A stretch of DNA of 19,613 bases from Anaerolineae bacterium. Lineage in GTDB: Bacteria > Chloroflexota > Anaerolineae > B4-G1 > SLSP01. Below, one piece after another: positions 6,172 to 16,600 of this stretch (its first letter is position 1; each line of letters opens with the position of its first letter). The DNA is taken from positions 1 to 19,613 of the forward strand of contig JAFGKB010000043.1 of NCBI GenBank assembly GCA_016928755.1, in the 5' to 3' direction. The position numbers and the translations under genes are program-made. Below the pieces are notes generated by a model that was not told where the DNA came from, did not search any database, and was given only the letters and a program-made list of their open reading frames with translations.

Positions 6172-9100
6172 ATGATCAAAAACTACACTGACTTTGAAAT
6201 CATACTCCTGAAGAAGAAGGATCAATTCTATGTTCAGTTGGGGAATTCTCCAATTGGGCCTTCTGTGATGCCTCCTGTACCGGTTGATTTGCCGGATACT
6301 ATTCTATCTGCGGATGTGGCTACACTTATCGACATCCAGGAATCTCAGCTTAATGCATTGGGGTGCCAGCTTTTTGAGTGTCTGGTTGGACGACCTTTTC
6401 ACGAGCAATGGTCACCCGCACTGCGTTGGGTCGCGGTGAATCCAAATAATGGACTGCGCTTACGCTTTACTTTAAGTTCTTGTGAATGTGAGCGACTGCC
6501 GCTGGAAACTTTAGCCATAAGGAATAAGGACGGCTGTGATTTTCTAGTTCTCGATCCTTTGAAGCCTATAGTCCGCTCGGTGATGGTTGGGGAAGGTGTT
6601 TTGCCCCGGCGTGTGACTTTGCCTTTAAAGGTCTTAGTGGTGACAGGTTGTGCCACCGGTGAATTGTCTTTGAGTCCATCTGAGCAGTTAGTTGAATTGC
6701 AGCAGGCTTTAGCTCCATTAGTTGCTTCAAATCAGTTAGTGATTGATTATTTTAATACATCTTGTCAAGATTCAGTAGATTACGAAGCGTTATACCGCAC
6801 TCTTTTCGAGACAGATATCCCTTATGATGTTGTGCACTTTATTGGTGAAAGTGCCTTGATAGATAGTGAGGATTCCGATATTATTCACGATGATTTGTAT
6901 CCCCGCGTGGTTGATGTCTTGGTGGATAGTGGGGTGCGAGTTGTTAATTTGCAGTTTTGGGAGGGCGAGGGTATAGAGCAATTCTCAAAACTGCAATATC
7001 TCTGCTCCCAACTTATCGCCCGGGGGTTACCGGCTGCATTAATGGCGTATCCTACAGTTCCGTTAGCAGTAGCTACCCGGTTCTACCAACGATTTTATAG
7101 TCTATGGCTCTCCCAAAGTGGCATGCCATTTGAACTTACGGTGACGCAGGCCCGGCAGTTGGTGCGTCAGGAGTGCGGTGAGCGGGCTATTAATTGGTTA
7201 TCACCCATGTTATTTATCCATACTGATTCAGCATTGGGTACATTTGTGGAGGTTGATGCGTCTATGCATTCTGTTCACTTGAAGTGTGGGCAGATTTTGC
7301 TAGAGCAGGGAGATGTTGGTGCGGCTGTTTCTGAATTAGAAGGTGCTTACGAAAAAGTGCCGGAGCGTTCAGGTCTAGTCCTCAGTCGAGCTTTGGTTGC
7401 CTTAGCCCAATCGCGACAAGATGATGGTGATGAACAGGGCGCGTTGGATGCCTGTAAGCGGGCGTTGTCGGTCTATCCTGATGACCTGGTGGCGCAGCTT
7501 ATGCGCACTTCAATTATCTCTCGTTGGGGAGATGCTGCATTAGCTCAAGACCGCTTTGATGTGGCGCTGGCTTTCTATAATCAGATTGCGGATGCAGAGA
7601 AAATAGCTGAGGTTAAGCTCCAGCAACAACGGAGACGCGATATCTTGAAGCGCAATGCCTATCTATACCGGAAAACGCACCAGTGGGGACGCGCGGTTGA
7701 GAGTTACCAGCAGTTGATGACGCAAGCTACAGATGCTGGCGACAAAAAAGAATACGAAACCGTATTAAAACAGGTAGAATCCCATTTAAGTGTTGCCAGT
7801 ATTGCGGAACAAGGTAGTTGGTCGCCAGGTTATATCTTAGATGATGTGTATGAGATTATAACTCTGATGGTTATTACTGACCGCTGTGAGATTTACAGAG
7901 CTAAAGAATTACGTTTTGCCCGTGGTGATGTTGTGATCAAACGGTTGAAACCTGATAGATATGATGATGAGGACGCTTGTGAACGTTTTGAGCGGGAAAT
8001 TGTAGTCTTAAGATTAATTGAGCATAAAGCGGTTTTGCGTTTATTGGATGATGGGGTGACAGAAGATGGAGGGCGTTACTTTGTCACCCGTTTTGCCGAT
8101 AGGGGCAGTCTGCGGGATTATATCCAATCTCAGCCTAACCATCGCCTCTCTCTGCCTGTGGCATTTGAAATAGCCAAGTCTATTGCTGAAGGTCTCGAAG
8201 CAGCTCATAGTCGTGGTATTGTCCACCGTGATATAAAACCGGGTAATATCTTGTTATTCTTCGACAGTGATGGTCTGATTCACCCGCAACTTGCCGATTT
8301 CAGTATTGCCCGTATCCCGGAGACCTGGCGTGAAGAACCATTAACTAAGTTCCTGGGAGGTGTGCTTTGTACGCCACACTATGCATCCCCGGAGCAATTG
8401 CATCTTAAGATTGCTGATGACCGTTCTGACCTGTACTCATGGGCCATTGTATTCTTTGAGATGTTGACCGGGCAATTCCCCGCAACATCTATAAAACAGC
8501 CTTCTTTTCCTTATTATCCATCTGCAGAAGAGTTCCCTTTGTCGTTTTTTACAGACCAGGGTATTCTACAAGAAATAGCGGTTATTTTGCAGAAGGCTCT
8601 AAATGAAGATGTGCGCAAGCGTTATCAATCCGCAGAAGCTTTGTTGGACGATTTGAAAGCCATCCAAATTCCTGCGGTTAGTGATATTGAGCGTTGTCTC
8701 CTGGTTGGTAAAGAGTACGCTGTTGTTGAAGAATGGCAGTTTGCAAATAGTAAGTTCAGACGCGGTTTGAATTTATGCAAGTGGTATGAGTCTTCTGATG
8801 ACTCGCCAGGCCGCTATGCTAGTCTCTCCAGTAAATTACAGATGGGTAGTCTGTATGCTCAGGGTAGACAATACTTATTGGATAAACGGTGGAAATTTGC
8901 TGTTGATAGTTTTGAAGTACTTGCTAAAAAGGATAATTTAGCCGAATTGGGTGTTACGCTAAAAGAGATAACGACTTATTTACAGCAGGCTAAGTCTGGA
9001 TTGCAGTTGGAGCGCAGATACACTCATATTTTAAAGTTAGTAGAGCAAGAGCAATGGGCCTCTGTTCTAAGCTGGTCTGCGGAATTTGATGAAACCTATA

Positions 9101-10596
9101 AGCTGGATAATGGCCCTACTGTTGGTGAGATTCGTAAACAGGCACTATATGCCCAAGGGAAGTGGCTTATTGAGCAGAATCCTGTGCGGGCTTATTATTT
9201 ACTCTACGAATTATATCAAAAAGACCCACTCTACAAAGATGTAGCTGTGTTGTGTGCTGAAGTCGCTTTTAAATGTGCTGTTGGTGGCGCGCAAACATTG
9301 CGTTGGAGTGGAAAAGTTACCTGGTTGGCGCGCGCGGTCAAGCTGGTCCCAGAGCATAGGGATGGAAAGACCCAGGCGCAATTGGATGAAGCGCGTCACC
9401 AATTAGCAAAAAAGCTGTTTGATGAGGATAAGCCGGCTGCTGCTTTGCAATTGGAACAAATCTCGGACCAATATAGATTCCGGGAAGATGCTCGTTCTCT
9501 GTTGGTCGAGGCGTATTACGCCATCTTATCATCACAAGAAGTGGGTCAGGGGAACGGTCTCCAAGATTTAGAAGCTGAGTCCCAGGCTCGTTATCGTTTG
9601 GGTATGGAACTCTGGCACCAGCGAGACCTTGCCGGGGCTAGTAAGCAATTTTCTGCAATAGCTTCCACATCGGCTATTTCTGACACGGCCCAGTCGGCTT
9701 TGGCACAGATATATTTAGAGAAGGGTGTTTTGGCGCGCAGAGCTAGGAATTGGAAAGAAGCGGTTATGTGGTGGGATAAGGCTATAGAGACCTGCCCTAA
9801 TTTTAAGAATGTACTCCAGTGGAAAATACTTGATGTACGTGCTCGTGCCGCTATTGTAGCGAATTTCCAATATATTCTTATGTTTTTGTTCTTGACCGTC
9901 TTTCTAGGTGTAATGGGGAGAATGGCCTATCCGTCTATACAACAATTGGGGCGATCTATTCCCCTTTCATCTCCTGTTCCGGCTGTTGTTGTTACTGATA
10001 CACAACCGGTTATGTCTTTGTCAAGCCCAGAATCCACCCAAGAGATAGAAGTGATTACGATTCTGTCTACTACAGAAACTCTCGAACCAGAGCCTGATAC
10101 CCGCGCAGATTCTCCGACTCCGTCGCCTAGACTTACTTCAACTGCGACGCCAATACCGACGCCAACCGCAACCCCAACAGTAATACCTACTGCTACTCCA
10201 ACTCGTGTCCCGGTGATTCCTACACCTCCCGTAGCTCCTACTTTATTGGAACCGGGTGTTGGGGGTGTTGTCGCTGGCCCGGTTACATTTAGCTGGCGGG
10301 GGAACTTACAAGGCCAACAGTACTTCCAGGTTTCTGTTTACCATGTTACTTCCGGACAAGCTGTGACTAGTCCAGCTTTGAGGGATAGTGAATGGACAAC
10401 GGAACTGACCACTGCTTATATTGGTGAATGTCGCTGGTGGGTCTCAATTCTTGAGAATGACCGGATGTTAGCCAGTGCGAACGAACAACACTTCTGGTTT
10501 AGTCTATTCTCTGGTAACGTGTGTCCTCCACCTGCTCCTGATTGCGGGCCGAGAAAACAAGCTGTTTGTGAGGATGGTCGGTGGGTATGTAAATAA
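6172..10596 (+). CDS. Transmembrane pseudo-CHAT / TPR / Ser-Thr kinase receptor
   Basis: This 1474-residue predicted membrane signalling protein has several parts. Residues 1-355 look like a CHAT (caspase-like) module: the 'LRLRFTL...LPLETL' region, HFIG (222-225) and the 'LPAALMAYPTVP...FYQRFYSLW' end. The expected catalytic His position is Glu226 and the expected Cys position is Phe262, so protease activity is unlikely. TPR-like helices follow (about 363-540). A Ser/Thr kinase domain (553-835) has Lys590, HRD (685-687), Asn692 and SPE (739-741), but DFS (709-711) replaces DFG, and the glycine loop is V567-T569-D570. A second TPR-rich region follows (about 840-1220), then one membrane helix (about 1228-1250), a Pro/Thr linker (about 1313-1358), an Ig/FN3-like domain, and a tail with four cysteines (1448-1474). 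The kinase would face the cytoplasm. The 205-bp gap upstream has only weak promoter matches (for example TAAAAT at 6069). Confidence 0.82.
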   Translation: MIKNYTDFEIILLKKKDQFYVQLGNSPIGPSVMPPVPVDLPDTILSADVATLIDIQESQLNALGCQLFECLVGRPFHEQWSPALRWVAVNPNNGLRLRFTLSSCECERLPLETLAIRNKDGCDFLVLDPLKPIVRSVMVGEGVLPRRVTLPLKVLVVTGCATGELSLSPSEQLVELQQALAPLVASNQLVIDYFNTSCQDSVDYEALYRTLFETDIPYDVVHFIGESALIDSEDSDIIHDDLYPRVVDVLVDSGVRVVNLQFWEGEGIEQFSKLQYLCSQLIARGLPAALMAYPTVPLAVATRFYQRFYSLWLSQSGMPFELTVTQARQLVRQECGERAINWLSPMLFIHTDSALGTFVEVDASMHSVHLKCGQILLEQGDVGAAVSELEGAYEKVPERSGLVLSRALVALAQSRQDDGDEQGALDACKRALSVYPDDLVAQLMRTSIISRWGDAALAQDRFDVALAFYNQIADAEKIAEVKLQQQRRRDILKRNAYLYRKTHQWGRAVESYQQLMTQATDAGDKKEYETVLKQVESHLSVASIAEQGSWSPGYILDDVYEIITLMVITDRCEIYRAKELRFARGDVVIKRLKPDRYDDEDACERFEREIVVLRLIEHKAVLRLLDDGVTEDGGRYFVTRFADRGSLRDYIQSQPNHRLSLPVAFEIAKSIAEGLEAAHSRGIVHRDIKPGNILLFFDSDGLIHPQLADFSIARIPETWREEPLTKFLGGVLCTPHYASPEQLHLKIADDRSDLYSWAIVFFEMLTGQFPATSIKQPSFPYYPSAEEFPLSFFTDQGILQEIAVILQKALNEDVRKRYQSAEALLDDLKAIQIPAVSDIERCLLVGKEYAVVEEWQFANSKFRRGLNLCKWYESSDDSPGRYASLSSKLQMGSLYAQGRQYLLDKRWKFAVDSFEVLAKKDNLAELGVTLKEITTYLQQAKSGLQLERRYTHILKLVEQEQWASVLSWSAEFDETYKLDNGPTVGEIRKQALYAQGKWLIEQNPVRAYYLLYELYQKDPLYKDVAVLCAEVAFKCAVGGAQTLRWSGKVTWLARAVKLVPEHRDGKTQAQLDEARHQLAKKLFDEDKPAAALQLEQISDQYRFREDARSLLVEAYYAILSSQEVGQGNGLQDLEAESQARYRLGMELWHQRDLAGASKQFSAIASTSAISDTAQSALAQIYLEKGVLARRARNWKEAVMWWDKAIETCPNFKNVLQWKILDVRARAAIVANFQYILMFLFLTVFLGVMGRMAYPSIQQLGRSIPLSSPVPAVVVTDTQPVMSLSSPESTQEIEVITILSTTETLEPEPDTRADSPTPSPRLTSTATPIPTPTATPTVIPTATPTRVPVIPTPPVAPTLLEPGVGGVVAGPVTFSWRGNLQGQQYFQVSVYHVTSGQAVTSPALRDSEWTTELTTAYIGECRWWVSILENDRMLASANEQHFWFSLFSGNVCPPPAPDCGPRKQAVCEDGRWVCK
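10110..10245 (+). repeat. Degenerate Pro/Thr-coding linker repeat
   Basis: A C/A-rich stretch of imperfect 6-base units encodes repeated P-T-A-T-P-T type peptides between the membrane helix and the external domain of the kinase protein. Such linkers are usually flexible stalks. The style is common in Chloroflexota surface proteins, by general familiarity. Confidence 0.7.
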
Positions 10597-10670
10597 CTGC
10601 GGCCAAAGCTCGTTTTTCCGTAGTGCCATGATAGAGTGGTACGCTATGATTTTTTAGAGGAGGATTTGCT

Positions 10671-13600
10671 ATGAAACCGGCTAGGTTTCGTTATATAAAT
10701 ATTGTGGCTGCGGCTTGCGGAACAGCATTTTTATGGGTTGCGTTTCTCATCGTACTTACTCCTACTCATTTCCTGCTTGGTGGTACTACGGGCATTAATC
10801 CTCAAGTTCGCGCAATTACGATTACATCCGAATTACCGATTTATGATCCCCTTGCTAATAGCGGCGTCTCGAAGACCGTATATTTTAATAATGCAGATTC
10901 GTCGGGGTTATTGACCACGACTTTTGAGATCAGTGGCACTCCTATTTTTTCCTTGACTGCCGGCCCGGCATTTGATCATTCAGCACGCATTTATACCGCT
11001 GCGGGCACATTAGTAAAATTTCCGGTTACTTATACTATTACTACACTTCACGGTAGCCAATCAAATGTGACTTATATTGTTACGAATGGTGTAAATCTAA
11101 GTACTGCTGTGGTCATCAGTTATGTGCAAGATACTTCGTCCCCCAGTGTTGCTATTGTTTCACCTTCTGAAGGTACGTATCTTAGTACCACACAACTGAC
11201 CGTATTGGGGACCACCGGTGATTTAGGCTCCGGAGTGCAGCAGGTATGGGGCAGTACCGGGACTACAACATGGTCTACCGCGACGCTTGCTGTCACCGGT
11301 TCCCATGTTCTGGCAGCTAATTGGACCTATTCCTCGACATTCCCGGTTGTGAACTGCGTCCCCTATACTGTGTCTATCTATGCTGTGGATAACTTGAATA
11401 CTCAATCCCTGGTGGCCAGGCGGGTTATTACCTTAGATGGTATCGGTCCTGCTGGCTCGGCGATTTTTACGCCTAATGTCCCGCTGGCGACTTGGGGTAA
11501 TAATCCAACGTTGGACGTGGTCTGGCAGGGTTTTGCCGATGGTTGCTCTCTGTCCGGTTATCGTTATCTCTTTACCGATACGTTAGCAGTCACATTGCCC
11601 AGGTCTGGTGATATATTTACAACGGTTGCCCATGCTGGCGCTACTCTGCCGGATGGTACGTGGTACTTGAACGTTGTCGCCAGGGATATTGCCGGGAATT
11701 GGGGAGGCACAGCCCATATGGGGCCTTTTCAGATTGACACTGTATCCCCAACATCCCAGATTGCTATACCTGTAGATACAGAATACTATAACCAACTGAC
11801 TGCGATTTCGGGCACTGCAAGTGATACCGGTGGGTCGGGGCTAGACTGGGTTGAGCTCCGCATCGTGAGTGGTACATTGAATTGGGATGGCAGTGCCTGG
11901 GATGTAAAAGAGACCTGGTTGGCGGCTACAGGGACAACGAATTGGTCTTTGACCGGGAGCTTGCCGGTATGGGAGAGTGACCGTGCTTATACAATCTATG
12001 CGCAGGCTATTGACAGCGCTGGAAATGTCCAGCTTGTGCCGGATCAAGCTACGTTTTACTATGATGCAGCGGCTCCCTGGTCGAATATAAACACTCCGGC
12101 CCATAATGCATTCTATAATGCGGCATTTACTGTAGCCGGTACTGCTGGTGATACCGGTGGGGCGGGGTTGCAGGGGGTTAGCATCCGTATCCTTCATAGT
12201 GGTTTAAACTGGAATGGTACTTCTTGGGTCGCGGGCGAGACATGGTTGGCAACATCCGGTGGCGGAACATGGTCCCGTTCGACCGGACTGCCGGTCTGGC
12301 AGCATGGTGAGCTGTATACCCTGCGTTCTCGTGCGGTTGATAATGTCTTAAATACGGAAACTCCTGGTCTCGGTAATACTTTTGGCTATGATACACAGCC
12401 CCCGGTTATCTCCAGTCCTAACATCAGATTGGCAAGTGGTGCCGATAAGCTATATATTGCTCCTTTAACGCCGACTAAACTCTTCTATACGAATACTCTT
12501 GTGGGGGTACAGGATTTTTATGTTGAAGGTAACCAAGCAGATGCTTTTGCCGGTATCCAGGAAGCGGTTTTCAGTGGCCCTGTACTGAGCTGTGCCCGTC
12601 CGGCAAATGATACTGATGCTGATTATAGTGGTCATTACTGTGTTTCTAGTGCCGATAATACTAATGGTTCTATTACAGTGAACTCCTATGACCGCGCCGG
12701 GAATACGGCAGAGCAGACATATACTTATGAATTAGATGGCACTCCTCCTACCTCTGACGCTTCATCCCCGGTACAAAGTGGGGCCGCTTCTATCCCGGTT
12801 AGTTGGACAGCTTCAGATAGCCAAAGTGGCGTTTCTTCTGTGGCATTATGGTATAAGAAAGGGACGTCCGGAAGTTGGCAATTTGATTCTACACAAAGTG
12901 GCGCATCCGGTCTGTTCTCCTTTGTCCCCGGTGATGGTGATGGTCTCTACTCATTCTCCGTGTTGGCTACCGATAATTTAGGGAATACTGAGGTTTTGAA
13001 TCCTTTAGTCCCGGATGCTGAGACTCTATATGATACTCAACCGCCGGCATCAAGTGTACTCAGTCCTGTTGATGGGGCTTTCTATAGAACCGGTTTTAGC
13101 GTTTCTGGTATCGCCAGTGATGGCACCGGCTCCGGCGTGGAACAGGTTGAAATTCGTATTCTACGGGGTACGTTGAATTGGAATGGCAGTGCGTGGGTAG
13201 CCGGAGAGACATGGCTCATAGCTACCGGGACAACAAATTGGTCTTCTGGTGGGTCGCTCCCTGCTTGGCAGGATGGCAATACATATACTATGCGGTCCCG
13301 GTCTACAGATCGCGTTGGCAATGTGGAAATCCCTGGAAGTGGAGTAGCATTTGGTTTTGATACTCAACCACCAGAGATTGACTTTCCCCGTATTTTACCG
13401 GGAACCAGTGATAAGTTATATGTGGCCTCAGAATCCCCGACAACTTTGTTTTATACAAATACCATGACATTTCCTCAAAATTTCTATATTGAGGGTTATC
13501 AGACCGATGATTTCGCCGGTATCCAAAGGGCCACTTTTAGTGGGCCGGTGTTGAGTTGTTCGCGTCCGCCTGATGACTCCAATGCTGTTTACGGTGGTCG

Positions 13601-16600
13601 TTACTGTATATCTACTGCCGATACTTCTAGTGGTATTATCAGTGTGACCGCATATGATAAGGCCGGGAATACCAGGGTCCAGACCTATACTTATATCTTT
13701 GATGGTATTCCTCCTGAGTCTATGTCGGCGGCTCCACCTTTTGCCAATGGCACCAGTATCCCGGTTACTTGGGTGACAACGGATACACAAAGCGGCGCGG
13801 ATACTACGACATTGTGGTATCAGAAAGTAGGGGGTGGCTCCTGGACGGCTGCTATGACCCAGACTGGTAGTTCTGGTTCTTTTAGTTTTATTCCTCCTGA
13901 TGGAGATGGGCGTTATCTATTAGCTACGAGAGCCAGGGATTTCTTGGAAAATCAGGAATCTATTCCGGTTATTTCTGAAACCCAGGTTATTTATGATACA
14001 CAATTGCCGGCCTCTATAATCCGTAATCCTGTGGCTAATGAGTTTTACAGCACCACATTTGTGATCAGTGGTACGGCACAGGATGTTGGTGAGGCCGGTC
14101 TACAAAGTGTTAAGCTCCGGGTATTAAGTGATACCTTGAATTGGAACGGTATAGGATGGATTGCAGATGAATTCTGGTTGACTACTACCGGCACATTGAC
14201 CTGGACTCGGGTTGCTAATTTGCCTATGTGGGGTAGTGGGGATATGTACGGCTTACAGACTCAGTCTGTGGATAGAGCCGGTAATATTGAGGAGCTTGGT
14301 GTTATGACGCCATTTGGTTTTGATATAGAACCACCGCATTCCTCTTTGAGTTGGCCAGAGGACGGGACTTTTTATAAGGCCGTCTTTATGATTGATGGTA
14401 CGGCCCGCGATTCCGGCGGGTCTGGGGTCCAAAGCGTGGCTATTCGGGTTGTTCATGACGGGTTGAATTGGGATAGCTCAAACTGGATAACAGCGGAGAC
14501 CTGGCTGACAACAACCGGTGGAACTTACTGGTCCCGGAATAGTGGACTTCCTGTATGGCAAAGTGGAGAACTCTATACCGTTTATTCTCGTGCTGTTGAT
14601 AAAATGGGGTTTGTGCAGCCTGTGCCAGACGTGCATACCTTTGGTTATGATACAGCATTCCCTACATCAACCATAAACTTCCCTGTTGATGGTTTAATTT
14701 ATAATTATCCTTTTACTCTTACCGGGAATGCGGGGGATACCGGCGGCGCGGGGTTGCAGAGTATTGGCATCCGTATTTTAAGCGGCACGCTTAACTGGGA
14801 TGGCCAAGACTGGATTGCTGCGGAGACCTGGCTGACCGCAACCGGTGTCTCTGATTGGTCTTTTGCAACAGATTTGCCGGTTTGGACTAGCGGTCATACC
14901 TATACTTTGCGGTCTTTGGCTTGGGATAATGCCGGAAACCAACAAGTTGTGAACTCTGATCGTGTTGTGGGTTATGATACCGACGCGCCGATTATCTCGC
15001 AGCCGGGGATTAGTGTGCCGCTTGGTGTTACGGGGAGTCTCTATGTTGATAGTGCCAGGCCTACACAGTTATTTTATACGAATACGTTCACAGGTGTTCA
15101 GCGTTTCTATGTTAGGGGAACCCAGACAGATACCTTTGCCGGTATTGATAGAGCTACATTTACTGGCCCCATATTGAGCTGTCCTAAACCCCCAGATGTA
15201 AAGTCCACTGATTATCAGGCTGAGTATTGCATATCTGGTGTAGATTCTGCCAGCGGTATGATCGCTGTTACTGCGTATGATCATGCCGGAAATACCACAG
15301 TCCAGACTTATACTTATGTATTGGATAATACACCCCCCTTTGTTAAAGTTATCTCTGATACCGGTTTTGCTAATCGAAGCCCCGTGACCATTACTTGGTT
15401 AGTAACGGATACTCAAAGTGGGGTACTGAGCACTACACTGTGGTATAAACGAGAGTTAAGCGGTACCTGGGAATTCATTACAACTACGCCGGCCTCTTCT
15501 ATCTCTCATACTTACGTTTGGGATGTCCCGGATGATGAGGGGGTGTATTACTTCGCGGCGACGGCGGTCGATCAGCTTAACAATGCAGTGTCTTTCCCTG
15601 CTAAACCCGACACCCAGTTGGTTTATGATGCCGCCGCACCGGTCTCGACTGTCGATATGCCCATAGATGGTGCATTCTATAATACCCCGTTTGTTATTAA
15701 GGGGACGGCCTATGATGTGGGTCTGGCCGGGTTGCTGGACGTAGAAATCCGGATATTGAGCGGGACTTTGAATTGGGATGGGAGTACGTGGATCACATCT
15801 GAAGAGTGGCTAACGACTACCGGCACTACAGACTGGACGCGGTCCGGCGGCTTGCCGGACTGGGTCAGTGGACAAACCTATACTCTTTATGCGCGTGCTA
15901 TTGATAGCGCGAACAATATAGAGAATCCGTCTATAAGTTACAGCTTTGGCTATGACACACAGCCACCGGAAGTACAGGTTACTTATCCGATTAGTGGTGC
16001 ATTTTATAATCATTTGTATGCGATTGCCGGAACTGCCTATGATGTGGGTGGAGTTGGTTTGGAGGATATTCAAATCCGTGTGGCGGCGGGGGATTTGAGT
16101 TGGGATGGCGAGGATTGGGTGACTTCTGAGGTTTGGCTTACAACAACCGGCACCTTAAACTGGTCCCGTGTAGAGAACGCGGTACCCTGGCAACACGGTT
16201 ATACGTATACACTTTATACACGGGCGGCGGATAGGTTGGGAAATGTGACCCCGTTTAGTGAAAACGTTTTTGGCTATGACATAGTATCTCCCACAATTGT
16301 TATGCCCGGCATAGAGACGGAAGTAGGACATAAGCTCTATGTTAGTGACCGTTCAATGCCTACGTTGTTCTACACAAATACCCTTGAATCCCCACAGTAT
16401 TTCTATGTGACAGGGACTCAAAGTGATGATTTCTCCGGGATTGCCAAGGCGGTCTTCGGTGAATCTGGATTGCATTGTCCTGCACCTTCTTCCGATCCCA
16501 ATGTAAATTTCCGAGGGCGCTATTGCATATCCAATATGGATTCTACTGATGGTGTTATTACGGTGACTACCTATGACCGGGCCGGGAATACAGGTGAGCA

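Noticed and set aside
10645..10650. TATGAT before the giant gene as a promoter
   Set aside because: There is no -35 box at 16-18 bp and no TG extension. Cotranscription with the kinase gene explains the layout as well.
10716..10718. Cys16 of the giant protein as a lipoprotein cysteine
   Set aside because: The residues before it (AAAC) lack the usual Leu/Val at -3, and the main hydrophobic stretch lies after the cysteine, not before it.
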